DNA from: Solea solea
Lineage: Eukaryota; Chordata; Actinopteri; Pleuronectiformes; Soleidae
DNA: 64,000 nucleotides
Reading direction: 5' to 3'
Assembly (NCBI RefSeq): GCF_958295425.1
Contig: NC_081137.1
Coordinates: forward strand, 12,129,254-12,193,253
Shown: positions 46,039-59,697 of the stretch, one piece after another
How positions within the stretch are numbered: position 1 is the stretch's first letter
How the letters are laid out: the number at the start of each line of letters is the position of its first letter
Made by a program: the position numbers and the translations under genes
The notes under the pieces: generated by a model
Seen by the model: only the letters and a program-made list of their open reading frames with translations
Told to the model about the DNA's origin: nothing
Databases searched by the model: none

Positions 46039-49000
46039 GATGTCCAACTTCCCTAAAATTCCTTTGCATTACCACATGTAATGAAATTCATTCATCTTAT
46101 TATATTAATAGCAAATATAGTACTGAATACACACACTTGGCAAGTATTCAGTTTGAACTCTGGCAACATGAAATAGGCAACAAGAAATTTCTGAAATGCT
46201 TCTGAAATGCTAAATCTAAGTTAACTTAGATCCACGCGTCAGAAACCACACATGAAACTATCGCGTTAACGTTATCAAATGTACTTTTCCCTCAAATGTC
46301 ACTGGAAAGTTTTTTTTAGTCTCAATTCCTTACTGTGAAAAAAATATTTTTATTATGAGATATTTGTTGTTGCTGTTGAGATTGTGCCCCTGTTTTTCAT
46401 TCTAGTGAATATAAAAGTATGTATTTTCCACCACTTACTGTCACTGTTTACATGACGGTAGATTGCGTTCGACTCGTGTAGATTATTAAAAAAGCTTTGT
46501 TAAAGGAATGAAAGAATAATCCAGCCTTTACATATTCAAATGTATTTTAAATTGAAAAGCTGTTTAGGGTTTATATATATACATATATTTATTCAGCAGG
46601 AACAATTGAAAGTTAAGGCGATCTCGTTCTCGTTCCCGAATCTATTAATGAATATTCATAGGCTGGTAGAGTAGTTAGTATGCAAAAAGATAAGCCCATA
46701 GTGCCATGCACTACACATCCCCTAGCAACAGGAATCCCCCTGGCAGCCACTAACCGAGGTGTCAACAAGCAGCTACTGATTGCCAGTTTGGTGCAGATAC
46801 TGACTCAGTCAGGTCAGCCCGTAGCAAGGCTTTGCATAAGAGCAGGAAGCTGGATGTGGGAAAGCGGAGTCTCGCTGTTCCAGGGAAAATGTTTTGGAAC
46901 AAGTTCACATATATGGTGTAAAAAAACTTTGAATGGTAATGCTTAGTTTGTCTCTCGCTCGTTCCCCCGTGTTTCCCTCCCCCTTTCTCAAAACATATTG
47001 TAACACCCTGTGTCCCATATACAGTATATGTAGGCCTGCTCGAGCACGTGTTTTGCAAACGTGAATTTTTGAAAGTATCTGGAAAGAAAACAAGAAATCG
47101 CACGCTCCGGTATTATATAATTGTATCATTACTGAATCTGTTATCTGGGTTGTGAAAGAAAGCCTCATTTACAAAGAATAGCAATCAGGAAAAGTAGACT
47201 ATGAGTATGAGTAGGCACCAACTCAGTTCAGGCTTTTGTTCTGTCAGGAAGCTTGGTGCTCTTTTAGCGAACCAGCCCAAGATAAGCAGAACCACAGTTC
47301 CACGGCCCCTGTGTCATCAACATCTCGAGTGGAGGGCATTTCTAGCTAAACAGCTCTTTGAATATTCAATGGTATTATTCCACGTTGTACATCTTCCCAT
47401 TGTTGGAGTAATAAAGGACTTATCTTAAATGTCATCACTTCTGCAAACACACATGCAGTCCACTTAGTCAATTATTGCTGCTGCCACCACGTGATAATAG
47501 ATGCACAACGACATAGGTAGACACTCTGTTGCAGTCAATTAAAAGCTGGGGTAGGAAGGACACCTCGACACTTTGACAGAGCGTGGCTTTATATGAGACT
47601 CTTTGATAAGAACGTGTCGGACCGCCGCATGGCCTTCATCAATTGTGCTGGTATATTAGGAAGAAGGAGACAACATTAGATTCAATCAAAAAAGTGAATG
47701 TTCTCCTTCCTTCCTTCCTCCTCTCGTCCACAGTGATGTCCCCCGGTGACGAAGAATAAAAAACTAATTATATATTAATAGTTTTTCACTCTTCAGGTTA
47801 TTGTGTGAACACATTGGCAAATTCAAAGTTTGCTTTCGGAACTGAAAGTGTGCCGGGCTACAATGACGACCAAGTACTGTCAATGAGTGTAATAAAATTG
47901 CACTTGTTGAACACAGCAATGCTGCATTACTTATGTACGTACCAGATAGTGATTCATATTCATGTCCTTTGCAGCAGTGGTTCCCAATGAGATGAGTTGT
48001 GGGGTGCTAGAGGGATTTTTCATTCTAATGATCCATCTTATTTCTGTGGCCCATGATATCTTGTGTGAATTGTGGGTGTGACTTCCGGGGCCGTCCTGTG
48101 GCTGAAGCAGAAACCTTCCACGGTAACTGGATGCTAATCGCAGAGAGCTATTGTGAAATTTAACATGTGGGAACATGAACCTGCTACTCCTGAAAAAGGG
48201 ATGATGAGATCATACGGTCTTCTTCTACGCGGTAAATGTGGCAGAAAGTAACGCTAAAAGTGTGAAATTGACACCGAATATGATTAGAACAATCGGGATT
48301 GGTGTAAAATTTAACTAATTTAGTGTTAACAACAACTCAAAGAGTTAAATATAAAGAGTTTTACTGAGTAAAACTGCTAGACTGCTTTCTGGTGTATGAA
48401 TATCACATTAGAATAATGTGATACTACAGTGTTTGTACTTAGTAAAGAATTACATTATCTCCATGGCAGCAGTCTGTGTAGCCTCGAACAATCAGAAAAG
48501 CTCTGAGGAGTATCAGTATTTACACAGCAATAATATCCCTCGTGTTTTGTTAAAGGAGGTGGGACACATTCTTATTTATTTAATATTTAAAGGCCAAGTC
48601 AGTGTCTTAGTGTCCACATCGCCAAGCCTCGGTTTTAGTTTCACCATCAGGTGGTTTACATACTGCAGAATACTCATGTATCGTAGGAACAGCGTGATCC
48701 TGAAGCCACGTTACTGTAGACGCCGCCGCCGTGTTTTTCCACCGGAAAGAACTCTCCATTCACAGACAATCATTTCTCTAGCAGGAATAAGGTGGATTGC
48801 ATTAAAATTCCATGTACAAGATGCTGGATAATGACCAGTATAAAGCTGCTGCTGCCGAGGACTGACGTAGACCTGGTCTGTTAATGAGGATTGGCTATTG
48901 TGATGGATCAGTGACTATGACCACAGTTTAAATCCTGCAGCAGCGATGACGCACGATGTCGAGCGCAGCTGAAGGATAAAGTTATTCAGACATCTGCCCG

Positions 49001-49067
49001 CCGAAGAAGCTTCAAACTTTCCCGATGTTTTAATGGTCCACCGGATTCATGCTGACAGTGACAGAGA

Positions 49068-49070
<3 letters not shown>
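46039..49070. other. No gene seen
   Basis: No recognised exon. (CCTT)n near 47705. A CpG-richer patch lies at 48700-49060 (CGCCGCCGCCGTG, GTCGAGCGCAG, CCGCCGAAG). It may be part of an unidentified repeat: the phrase ACTGTAGACGCCGCC resembles one seen in fish MITEs. A 137-codon frame (48418-48831) and a 120-codon frame (45843-46205) show no domain. Confidence 0.4.

Positions 49071-49098
<28 letters not shown>
49071..49098. repeat. (GT)14 microsatellite
   Basis: Pure GT run. Confidence 0.95.
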
Positions 49099-49103
<5 letters not shown>

Positions 49104-51930
49104 CGAGAGAGAGCGAGATCAGCTCATCACACAGCTGCAGGTGTGTGATGAGGACATTTTCTCTTGCAAACCGTTGTTTTTTTTTAATTATTAATCAGTT
49201 ATTTTTGCTTATATTTAAGCATAAAAGTTCTATTGGCCATTTTTCCAGGATAACTTTCAATATCTGGCAGTTATTTACAATTTACTGCACTTTAAAATAC
49301 TGTTTTTAACACATAATAACAAAATAACAAATAAACTGCCGTTGTACATTGAGATTTGAACGGTATAAAACACATTCAAAATAAATAGTTTGAGTCTTTG
49401 TCTCAATGTCCAAAAACAGGCCAAACATTGGAAACTATGTACAGACGTTTTCCCAACTCTTTCCTCTCTGGCGACTAAGACTCTGATTCACCAGCATTCT
49501 GAAACAGCCCGAGTGAAATTGCTACGATAACCATGGCTTGGATTGGACGTGCAACTTCTCAGCTTTGAGAAACCGCTGGAATTTTTTTCCGATAGCAAAC
49601 CGTTGCATAATGGTAATGCAAAGTGCGCTTCTGCGACACACTCACGGTTAAAAGAGGAAGGAGATTGGATGACGCTACAGCAGAATGTAATTCTTACATC
49701 TAATGTCACTCAGTGTTTTATAGTGGGATGTTTTAAAGCAGAGATTTCAGTTTACAGTTTACACTAAAAATCGGATCCACAAAAATCAAAACCTTGGCAA
49801 AGAGATACAAGAAGCAAGGTTGTTTGAAATCCTGTCCGTGTCAGGATAGGAATTAATAAATAAAGGTTTCTGGGGGGAAAATGGAAAAAAAAGAAATGGT
49901 TTAGCATAGGAGTCTAGGAAAGACAAAAACAATGTCACCTGTTATCATCCTGAATTTCAAGAGTATTTATTGTCATGGACTAAGTAACTAATGTAACATC
50001 ATCACTGTACAGTATACATATTCAATACTAAATAAAGGCTTTATTTGAGCGTCTGCTTAAAGCTTTGCTTTGAAGTATTATTATACTATACTATAAGTAT
50101 TATTAATACATACTATTATATTATAGTATGTATTATATACTTATACAATAAACCTACAAATGTAAGTTAAATTTCACCAAATACTAGGAGAACAGATAAA
50201 ACCTGACAGCATAACAAACTTTATATGATGTGTGCAAATGAAAATTGTGCATTATTACACTTAAAAAAACAAAAAAACAATTACTTAATACATTTAAATA
50301 ATAAATGAATGTATTTATTAAATATTTACACAAAGTCTCATATGCAGCAAACGGTGTGATAAAATCAATATACGTGTACCTTAATGTCATACTTGTTTTG
50401 CAAGATGTGTATGTATCTCACGGGATTCCCATGAAGAATTAAAACTTAAACTTTACTTGTGTACAGTTTGTCATTGTGTAATTGGGGAAGGCAGTTTTTT
50501 TTAACAATAATCTCATCGTTCAGTCACTGTGTGGTTACGTGTAAACAATGCTGCCATGAGAACAGTCATCAGTGAAGTCAGTGTGTAAAGTAAACAGGTG
50601 GTGTTAGAACCAGGTAACACTTGTGAGGCTGTTTCCTCCACACAAGCTGTTTGTACTTTGTTGTTGCTCTTGTTACGACTTTGAAGATGGCCTTGTGAGC
50701 GCGGGGAATAGCTGCCCTCGGGCTATACATTGTTTAACCAAGTATCATTATCCAACTCATACTGTGAGGTGGCCATTCCGTTTATGTAGATTGTTCATCC
50801 TTGTTTAAACGTGATAATACAGTCTTTTTCTACCCAATAAATCAACATAAGCTCTGTAAGCACTCTAATTGTACTTAAAACTGCCCTTACTTTTTTTTTT
50901 AACAAAGAGTCAATATTTACACAAGCAACATTTTGAGTACTTTTTGTTTTTATATAGTTGGTGAAAATATGTTTTTTTTTTTCATCAGATTGCCTCGATT
51001 GTGCTGAAAAAGGGGCTGCAAGTAGTAATGGGAAAAAACAGCCAAAAAGCTCTGTGTTCTAAGGGTTAACTGAACAAATGGAACAGTGTTTGGTACTGAA
51101 AGTGTAGACAGGGCAGAAGCCTGCTGTGTGCTATTCCTGCAAACATACCTTTTGGACATCACCATGGTTGTCAAGGTAACACGAATTACAGATCGAAGGA
51201 AGGTGAGGGGTGTGGCGTCTGTCTGGGCAGAAGCACTGCTGGCTAATGTGTTTTTAACTCTACCTAGTTCCTGCAAAAATGAATAGATCGCCCTAAAACT
51301 CAGTCAGATCGAAATGTTTCTGACGCACACCAAGTTTGGCCAATGGCAAGGCCCTGAAAGGCGAGCTAAAAGAGTAAGTGAAAGAAATAGAAAAAGATGA
51401 TGAAAAATGAAAAATCAGAGTGGATACAATCGGGTCGGTGTTTGGGCCCTAATGAAAGAAGGTATGAAAAATTATGATAGTCTCCAAGTGTAGTAAAAAC
51501 TCTGAATATTACCTCTTAGCTTTTTACAAAGAAGCAGTATTTACATAAAAGTGGTCATGAAAAAAGATCATTAAAGTATCTCCAAATGTAATAAAAACAC
51601 CCAACGTGTTCTCATTTTAGTTGCTGGTTCATTTGTCTGAAGTCGATGTCACTGGAGATTGTGATGTGGTGAATAACACCAGCACCTCTTTTCTTTTCTT
51701 TCCTCTCCCCTCCATGGATGTCACCTGCTACAAACTATTCCCTGATCTATAGGGACTGAGCCAATGCACTGGTAAAAGTAAATAATTAATCAGGGCTTCT
51801 CAAATGTTACATCTCACAGTTGAAGGAACATGTCCATGGATCCCGAACACTGATACTCCAAACTGTGTAAAAGGTCTGTGAATAAAGAAAAAGAAACCTG
51901 TGCTATGTCCAGTGCAGTCACAGCTGTGTT
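49099..51930. other. No gene seen; AT hairpin at 50105-50134
   Basis: At 50105-50134 two 12-bp arms (AATACATACTAT and ATAGTATGTATT) flank a 6-base loop, a clean AT-rich hairpin. Otherwise no exon or repeat family recognised. Confidence 0.45.
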
Positions 51931-51955
51931 CAAAACAAAACAAAACAAAACAAAA
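51931..51955. repeat. (CAAAA)5 microsatellite
   Basis: Five tandem CAAAA units. Confidence 0.9.
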
Positions 51956-52104
51956 TCAAGATGTTGATTTGCTGATGTTGCTAAATCAAGATTGTAACAT
52001 TAGAAAAAAAAGAGATCATAGGGCACTGGATATCTGGAGCACCCGTGCCCATGCTACTCTGCCGATTCTAATAAAAGGTGAAAAACCCCAAAAATCATAC
52101 AATG

Positions 52105-52126
52105 ATCAGTGATCATGATCACTGAT
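52105..52126. repeat. 22-bp perfect palindrome
   Basis: ATCAGTGATCA followed by its exact reverse complement TGATCACTGAT, with no spacer. It is isolated and not in an identified repeat. Confidence 0.9.
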
Positions 52127-53404
52127 AACATAGTGGCAGTAGCTGCAAGTCATTTAACACATGCATACTGATTAGTGCAAATAACACAGGGAAAGGATAG
52201 TGGATCAGAGGAGTCCAGGTGAGGATGTGGTCTTTAATGTGTTTGTGCATTGCTCAGGAATGTGTTTTTTTGTGTGTGTGCGATTAGATGAGAGGACACA
52301 TTCAGGACAGATTGTGAGTATTCAGACCTGAACTTGGCACGAGCTGCATGCAGTTGGATGATGTTAATACCAGATCCAAGAGGGTCAGAGAAAGTGTTGA
52401 TCAACCCTTTGCTGAGGGACGACATACAGTGACAATGGACAAAAATATCCATTGACACTGGTCCTGGCGTGTATTACTATACATAATAAGTAATACTCAA
52501 ATGAACATATACATTGGTAAATAGAACAGGCAAAAAAATCAATACAATCAAATGACCTTAATTAAAAACAAATTAAAATCATGGATTAGATCAGGCCCAT
52601 CTACTATTGGGTGTTAACATTTGGTGATGATCCCTGCTCAGCTGTTAATTGTTGTGGACAACCTTTTTTGCACATTTCTTGTATTTAGATTATTTTATGA
52701 ATGCATTAATATCCAATATCAGTATTACATGTGTGCACGGCATGAATTGATAATATATTAATAGAATTAAAAGTGGTAGGTGCTGTAGTCAGGACAACGG
52801 TGATGTGGGCCAGGTTTAGATACACAAACATGACATCGTGGCGATGGGCAGATGCACATGATATGGTTGAATCGCTCAAATGGGATTTGATGTGCTGAAA
52901 TTTGTTCAGCTGCCAATGTGGAGGGAAGGTTGGCAGTGATTTGAAAGAAGCGAGAGATTTAGGAGCCAGAGAAGGACTGACGAAAGGGAAAGAGTGATGG
53001 ATTGGTATAAAAGACTGCACGTACCCAGGTTCAAGTTCAAACTTGCTAAAATGAAGAGAAATCGAGTGATAAGAAAGATGAAGACAGATATCAACAATTC
53101 AGTTAACAAATGCTGTAGAAAGCAATCACGGACTGCGTCTGGAAAGAGTGAATTTAAAGCTGTAGTGTGTCGATTCAAACCATAGTCAAATGAGTTCACA
53201 CAGTGCTGATCAATGCCTCCACATGACTCTCTGCAGTGTTTCTCAGTATAGCAGTGTTTAGCTCTCGTGTCACCAAAACCAAGAACATCAGAAAGGTAGA
53301 AAAAATACATAGAACATCGCACTTAGAATTATAATCCTGGACTTTCAATTCACAAGCTATAACTATTTTACATTTGAAACTTTTTTTTTTTATTAATCAC
53401 TGAG
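52127..53404. other. No feature seen
   Basis: No element recognised. Minus-strand frames 52706-53020 and 52906-53322 overlap in two frames and match no family. A T-run at 53381-53390 borders the LINE and could be its A-rich tail on the minus strand. Confidence 0.4.
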
Positions 53405-54870
53405 TTAATTCCATAACTTTATCTCCTTTGATAGTTTCAAGCATAAATAATCCTCGTAAATTATAATTTCCTTCTCTTAGTTTAAATAATGTCTGAATGC
53501 AAACAGGAAGTGTTTTATTCACCACACAAAAAAATGAATATACAATGACTAGACATTTAAACTTGAACGATCCTATTAAACACTAATTAGTGGATTCCAG
53601 AGATCCAACATTCTTTTCTTTTCTGAAGTTCAATTATAGGATCTAAGTTTGTTTTCCCAAATGTTGACACAGTGTGACATATAAGGCACACTACAAGTGA
53701 ACAGTACAATATCCTAAAGTAGTTTTCATTGAATAAATCCTTTGTTTTATAAAGAATAGCAATAGATTTGTATGATTTACGTTCAATGTGTGGTTTCCAA
53801 CAAAGTTTGTGGTCTATGATGACTACCAAAAACTTTGTTTGACAGACTCTTTCAATTTCAACACCCTTTAGATTCAACGTTATGTCAAAATTGGTCCTGG
53901 TGCCGCCAAAAATCATACATTTTGTTTTACTTTCATTTAATGATAACTTATTGAAGTCAAACCCCATTTTTAATTTGATCAACTCTTTTTTCTAGTGATT
54001 CAATTAACTGCATTATGTTACACCCAGAACGAAATATATCAGTATCATAGGCAAACAACAATTTATCCGATTCCGTGCACATATAATTGAAATGAAGTAT
54101 AAAAAATGAAGGTCCTAATACTGAACCCTGTGGCACTCCACAATGTCTTCACACAGTAATGAGTGATTGATTGTATCAAATGCTTTACGTAAATCAAACA
54201 CACCTACTGTAAAATGTTTCTTATCAACTGCTGTCACTACATTGTCTACAAATTCCATCCCTGCTCAAGATGTTGAGCGTCTACTCCCAAATCCATATTG
54301 ATGATCATTCAATTACATATTTTTTCAACAAAGATGTTGAGTCTATTTCTAAGTATTTTTTTTTCAATTATTTTAGAAAACTGAGGTAGCAAAGAAATAG
54401 GTCTATAATTTGATACAGTTTGCTTATCACCATCTTTATAGATTGGGAACACTTTAGCCGCTTTCATTTGATCAGGGAAAGTAACTGATCTGTTACAAAT
54501 AATGTAAGTAAACGGTTCCAGGACACAATCAATGATTTATTTTATGAGGGACATATCAACATCATTAGAATCTTTAATTTTTTTTATTCTTAAGATTTCT
54601 CACTACTTCTAAAACGAGGGTTTTATCTTCAAACACCGCCAAGGAACATTGAGTTGCAGTACATGTTGTTGAATATCTACTTGGAGGGATATCTTTGCCA
54701 GAATTGGGAATCTGGCAAAATATATGAAAGATGCAAAAGATGCTTCCCAAAAAAAAAATTGAACTCATTAACCATGTTCTCAATATTTTCAGAAAAATAA
54801 TTATCAGTTTTAACAATATATGATGGGAAATGTGTAATTCTGCGATGTTTAATCCATTCTTTAAGCACAT
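53405..54870 (-). mobile_element. L2/CR1/Rex1-like LINE, 5'-truncated and internally deleted
   Basis: The minus strand carries most of the reverse transcriptase and the C-terminal domain of a non-LTR retrotransposon of the Jockey/CR1/L2/Rex1 group. There is no endonuclease domain, so the copy is 5'-truncated as usual for LINEs. Its 3' end lies near 53380-53405. A deletion separates the WKPHI...LDPIIELQKR region from the REGNYNLRG region. Clade assignment within the group needs a search. Confidence 0.8.
53420..54870 (-). pseudogene. LINE reverse transcriptase pseudogene
   Basis: In minus-strand order: a linker (NEFNFFFGK, about 54750) and NVDMSLIK-like sequence. Then DQMKAAKVFPIYKDGDKQ (about 54415-54470), SNYRPISLLPQFSKIIEK (54363-54412), FDLRKAFDTINHSLL (about 54155-54200) and CGVPQGSVLGPSF (about 54105-54145). 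Next comes LLFAYDT (54041-54061), KLSLNESKTKCMIFGGTR, and finally FKLREGNYNLRGLFML (about 53438-53485). Two changes are decisive. The catalytic FADDT motif reads FAYDT, the first aspartate codon being TAT (54047-54049) instead of GAT. About 50 residues between NHSLL and CGVPQGS are missing. Frameshifts separate most blocks. The enzyme would have copied its RNA into DNA at the target site; this copy cannot. Confidence 0.8.
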
Positions 54871-55204
54871 ACCTAGTTACCTTTATAATATGCATTAATA
54901 ATATTAAAGTGACAAACAGGTTGGAGTCTGAAAACACAAAAAACATGTCCACAAAATGTGTCTTCTACTGCTAAAAAACTATTTCAAAACCGAACATCCT
55001 CACCAACAACAGCAAACTCTTTTAGTTCTACACTGTATCTTTAAATGCAGGGAATCAGACAAGTCACTGTCTAGCATTTTGAATATTACTATTTCCAAGA
55101 AATTCAAGAGAGGATGTTCTCCATGTGACAACTGACAAAGCAAAGGCATGTGATATCAACCCCTGGTCCATTTTTGTAGAGCAGTAATTGCAGGCTTTGT
55201 CTCA

Positions 55205-55401
55205 GGCTTTTCTCTCCCACAAGAAGTGCTGCCTCCACTGCTGAGCAGAACACTCTCTTCCTGCTACCCTCAATCAACCAACAGGAAGGAAAGATGCCAG
55301 AGTGTGAAAAAGGTCAGGAGGAGCTGTCACCGTTCCTGTCCACCCTAGATGCTATCTTTTCCAAAGTATCCTCTGGGATTGAGGTCACACATCACGTCTA
55401 A
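55205..55401 (+). CDS. Possible terminal exon or chance open frame (weak)
   Basis: An open frame of about 64 codons runs from an acceptor-like site (GCAGGCTTTGTCTCAG, ending at 55205) to a TAA at 55399-55401, with an in-frame ATG at 55294. Its composition is protein-like rather than repetitive: polar segment STAEQNTLFLLPSINQQEG, then acidic GQEELSPFLSTLDAIFSKVS. The surrounding DNA is repeat-free. I recognise no family. The acceptor lacks a strong pyrimidine tract, and no upstream exon was found, so a chance frame remains the more likely reading. Confidence 0.15.
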
Positions 55402-55794
55402 CCGTTTGTTCTCATGAGATATCACACTTCCTAAAAAAAATCACTCGTAAAACACTGCAATCTCTTGCTCCTCTGAGTTCCAACTCACTCTGTCTAAAAG
55501 CTTAAATGTCTCTTCTCACCACCGTTTTTGTGGGGTTTTTTCACAGTCAAAAGCAAAACTTAATCATCTTAAATTTAGTGTCCCGCATAAACTGTGACTA
55601 TTACTTTGCGATGTGACACGTTAAACCTGGATTCAGCTTGTCAGTTGAAATGTCACAGCGTCACTACAGCTGTATAGCATCAACACAAGTCTGTAAAGTT
55701 ATGAAGCATTTTTTGAAGCACAGACAGTGTTACAATGCAGCAGCAGGAGACAGTCACTTGTAATGTCTTCTTGTATTTCAAGGACACGCTCAGT
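55402..55794. other. No feature seen
   Basis: Spacer with no recognised element. Confidence 0.45.
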
Positions 55795-55912
55795 CACTCA
55801 CTCACCAACTTTCTTCATCCTCAACATGTGGGTCGCGGGGGAACTGGAGCCAATCTCAGCTGACATAGGTGGGGTCACACCCTGGACAGGTTGCCAGTCC
55901 ATCAGCACATTT
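55795..55912 (-). repeat. SINE-like repeat A, 3' fragment, reverse orientation
   Basis: CATCCTCAACATGTGGGTCG, GGAGCCAATCTCAGCTGAC and CCTGGACAGGTTGCCAGTCC in order: the reverse complement of the repeat A 3' body. Frames of 62 and 81 codons here are repeat-derived. Confidence 0.85.
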
Positions 55913-58900
55913 CCTGTGAGTATGAGCTGCAAGGGAGGGTTCTGTTGGCATATAAATTGGCTTTTAGAGTAGCCGTGCTGCATCATGACCAGTATGACAA
56001 CACGTAACGTAATCCAGCTGAATTTAAAAAGATGTTCCCCATACTAGGAATACATGGTCTACACAGAGGGAGTTGATATTCCACCCTGCCATCACATACA
56101 AACTCAGAAGTGCATGCAAAGCTGTGCTCCGTTTTCTAGGCTGAGGCTTTGCAACGGTTGTTGAAGCATTGGATGTAAGACAAATACATGTGTGAAAGGG
56201 AAAGAAAGTATCTTATTTTTACTCTCTGCTGTCGCCTACATCTGCAGTGTTAACCGAAGACTAAGCTGCGAGTGAGGTTTCTGAGGAAGGGGATGACGAG
56301 GGGGACATTACTGCAGTGAAGTCACATTATGTTATAATAATGCACTATGGTGGGGAGCTGCTGAGAGCAGAGTCGTGTGGTTGCACGTGAATGGTACATC
56401 AGGTATTGGAAGAGTCAAACAGAGCTTGGTTGGATGGAAATAGATGTATTTCCAAGCACAAGGACATATGCCAAATTTGCTTCTCACTATATGTGTATAT
56501 ATAATTCATAGCAATTTGCTTTTGCTAATTTAAGCAAATGTATATCTATATATGATTATGACATCGTATTTTGCTATCGTTAAAACTGACCTAATCTGGA
56601 TCCATCCTAATCCTCCAGCACATTTTACTTAAGAACCAGAACCAGGACAATGCTGATTAACATATCTGTCCAGACATCTACTGCATTCATAAATAACATT
56701 ATGTCTTAGACATAGAACTGGTGATATTTGCTATGGGTATATGGTTATGTGTTAATCTGATTTGATCATATCTGATTATCTGTTCAGCACGATCATGATA
56801 TTAAAAACTAGACTCTGGCTTCTGCGAGAGCTGATCAGAGGAGTCTACTCGGTTCAATTCTGTGTTAGCTATGTTTACATAAACATTTCTGTCTCATGTC
56901 GCGCAGTAGCACTGCATCAGCAGACTTAAACACAGCAGAAAGAGAGAAAATGGACATTGAGAGAGGGAAGAATACAGTCAGCAGAACAAAACGTTCTGCA
57001 AAGCTAATGTTTTGAGGGAAGAAAGTAACACTATAAAGTACAGCACCACTAAATGAAACACTGAAATAAGTATCAACGATGAAGAAGTGCATCTCTACTT
57101 TTGTGCGTCACATGCACTTCTTCCATTTATAAGAAACCTAGTTTCTCTTCCTCTCATTTGCCTAAATTACTGTGAAATGACACACAAACAAGCACATTCT
57201 GTGGCAAGCCAGGAAGACACTGACCCAGAATGAGGAATGGCATTGTTTATTTAGTGCTACGTCCGATGCTTTGTCAAAATAAATGTAATGTTCTTTTTAA
57301 GGAAATATTTAAGATACTTTTTCCTATTAATCACATCCTACATGTGACTGACATCTTTGCAAATGAGAAAATCATTGAAAGAGGTTTATTTGTATGTTTA
57401 TGCCCGCTGGATTTTTTTGTGTTCAGGGAATTTAATGTTGAATAAAAACATGTAAATGCACAACAGTGTGAATACTTTTCCATTTCTCTTTGAAAGAAAT
57501 ACAGCAGCACTGGTTTGTTCATATTAAACACCCACATTCAAATTTTATATTATTAGGGAAAAAAACAAACTGCACAACAAGGTCATAATATCTCTTCATT
57601 ATGTTTTTTTTTCCTCTGAAACAGAGCAATTCTTTATCCGTAGCACATGGGCCATAATACTAATAAAAAGTTTTTTTTTGTCACTGTAAAACTGAAATGT
57701 TAAACAGATAAAAATACTCAAGGCAAACAAGCACGGAAACAACAACATTCATACAATTAGTAAAAGGATAAATCCTTAATTGGAACTTGTTTTGCAATTT
57801 GATAATAGTTTATGGTAATATTAGCAGTTTTCAGATCAAGTATAGTAGCGGCAATACTTTGACTAATTTAACTAATATATAAAAAGTACAATTTCTGCAT
57901 TAAAATATCTTAAAATGACTAGGTGAATGTAATGTGTTTTTGAGTAGTTGAACGTATAGTGTACCTTAGCCACAGTGTTTCAAAGACTCCTGAATTCCAC
58001 AGCAGTCCCTGTATCCACAGAAGGTATACTGATCATTTAATTTGATGCCTTTTAATCGTATCGTCAACTTTATGGAGCGGCTGCAATGTTTTACATAAAG
58101 TTTGTCTCTGAATGTCATAAATAAATAAATACATGTTTTACATTTTCTGCAAATATTTCACCATAAAATCGCATATCACCTTCACCAAATATGCACGGCA
58201 CAAATATTTTCTCTGTATTCTTTTACATGCATATTGCTGCTCTGAATTATTACTGATTTACCTTCTTTATAATACCGTGTTCTATATTTTATTTCTAAAT
58301 ATGCTTTACTTCATATTTACAAACCCCAAATCTGAATACTAAATATTGAATATTTTGCAATTGTAACATATTAATACTACTCAAAGTAGTGATCTCACAA
58401 TAGAAGAAATACTCTCAGCATCTTTCAAATACCAGTATTAACATAATTTGTATGTGTTTAATTTAGTAATATAGACCACATTTATTATGAGCATTCAGAT
58501 GTGCTTTCTTTTTTTCGCATGTCTCTGCTTTCCTCAAACTCCTCTGCAACATCCTACATTCCATATTCTCATGGGTTCGCAGTTATCACACACAGAAAGT
58601 ACAAGATTCTGGGTAAACAGTTGTTCCACCAGCTGTCTCCGACTCCTCCTGTCTGTCAGCGGGCTCACAGTTAAGTAGACACGTGGACAGTAATGTGATT
58701 CTCACTGTTAAGAATTGCCTCTGTAATGAGGAAGTTATGAATAATACAGTAACCGAGTACTAACGTGGCCATTATTAAGCCCTAATGTGCTCTTATAGTT
58801 CCAGCACTGAGCAAGTCGGGCAGCTAATGTTGACCACAAAGGCTCAGCAACAGTGACCACACATTGTCCTGACCTGCTTTCCCCTTTTCATAGAAATATA

Positions 58901-59697
58901 GGCTTGATTCTATCCACTTTTTCTGATGGAGATATGGCATCGTCATATGCAGTTTTTCCAACCGCCATTCTTGCCAGACACACTGTGATTGATGACACCC
59001 GTTGTTTTTCAGTTTTTCTCATCTAACCAAATGGAATCTGTGCATAATTGCTCTACAAAAACAACTCCAAACATAAAGAAAATACTCCAAGAATTATGTT
59101 TTTTAACAGACAGATTCTCCCACACTTTGACACTGAGCGGAAGCAATGACTGCTGTTATCTCCACTTAATATCTTCTTCAGAGTTGAGGCGGAAAAGGAC
59201 TGGGTTTTTAAGAGCAATGTGGGATTGAACAGTGACTCCTTATGACAAACGTGGTTTCTGACCTCTCAGATAGAGCACTCGCGTCTGCTGTCATGGATAC
59301 TGGTATCACATCCAACCTTAGATCAATATAATTCAGTTTCCAGCACTGAGTCAGTCATTAATCTTAACATCAAACATGTCACACGCTGTGCAGCCGCTGA
59401 GTGACATTATCCAATGAGCCATGGCCTAATGAACAGAGGTATAATGATAGAGAAAACATTCCACCCACCATCTTATACAAGATTCATTGACATTACAGAG
59501 ACTTTGGTATGAATCACTTCAGCAGAACATTTTTAGTTTTGAACTTTCGACAGTCCTGGAGGTAAAAGCAAACCTCCTTTGTGCTGCTTCCAGTGAATGA
59601 TGCTCATTAAAAAAGGGGTGTCTTGATGCTAGGACATGTCACAGATGTAAGTGTGCTTTTCAGACTATAGTTTATGCATTACATTTTTGAAGCAATA
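55913..59697. other. No gene seen; AT-rich
   Basis: Nearly 3.8 kb without a recognised transposon or exon. T runs at 57604-57612 and 57671-57679. Strongly AT-rich at 57540-58480. The block 58900-59250 has more balanced composition but no supported frame. Confidence 0.4.

Noticed and set aside
48700..49060. CpG island promoter
   Set aside because: CpG-richer than the surroundings, but short, with repeat-like phrases and no adjoining exon; not enough to call a promoter.
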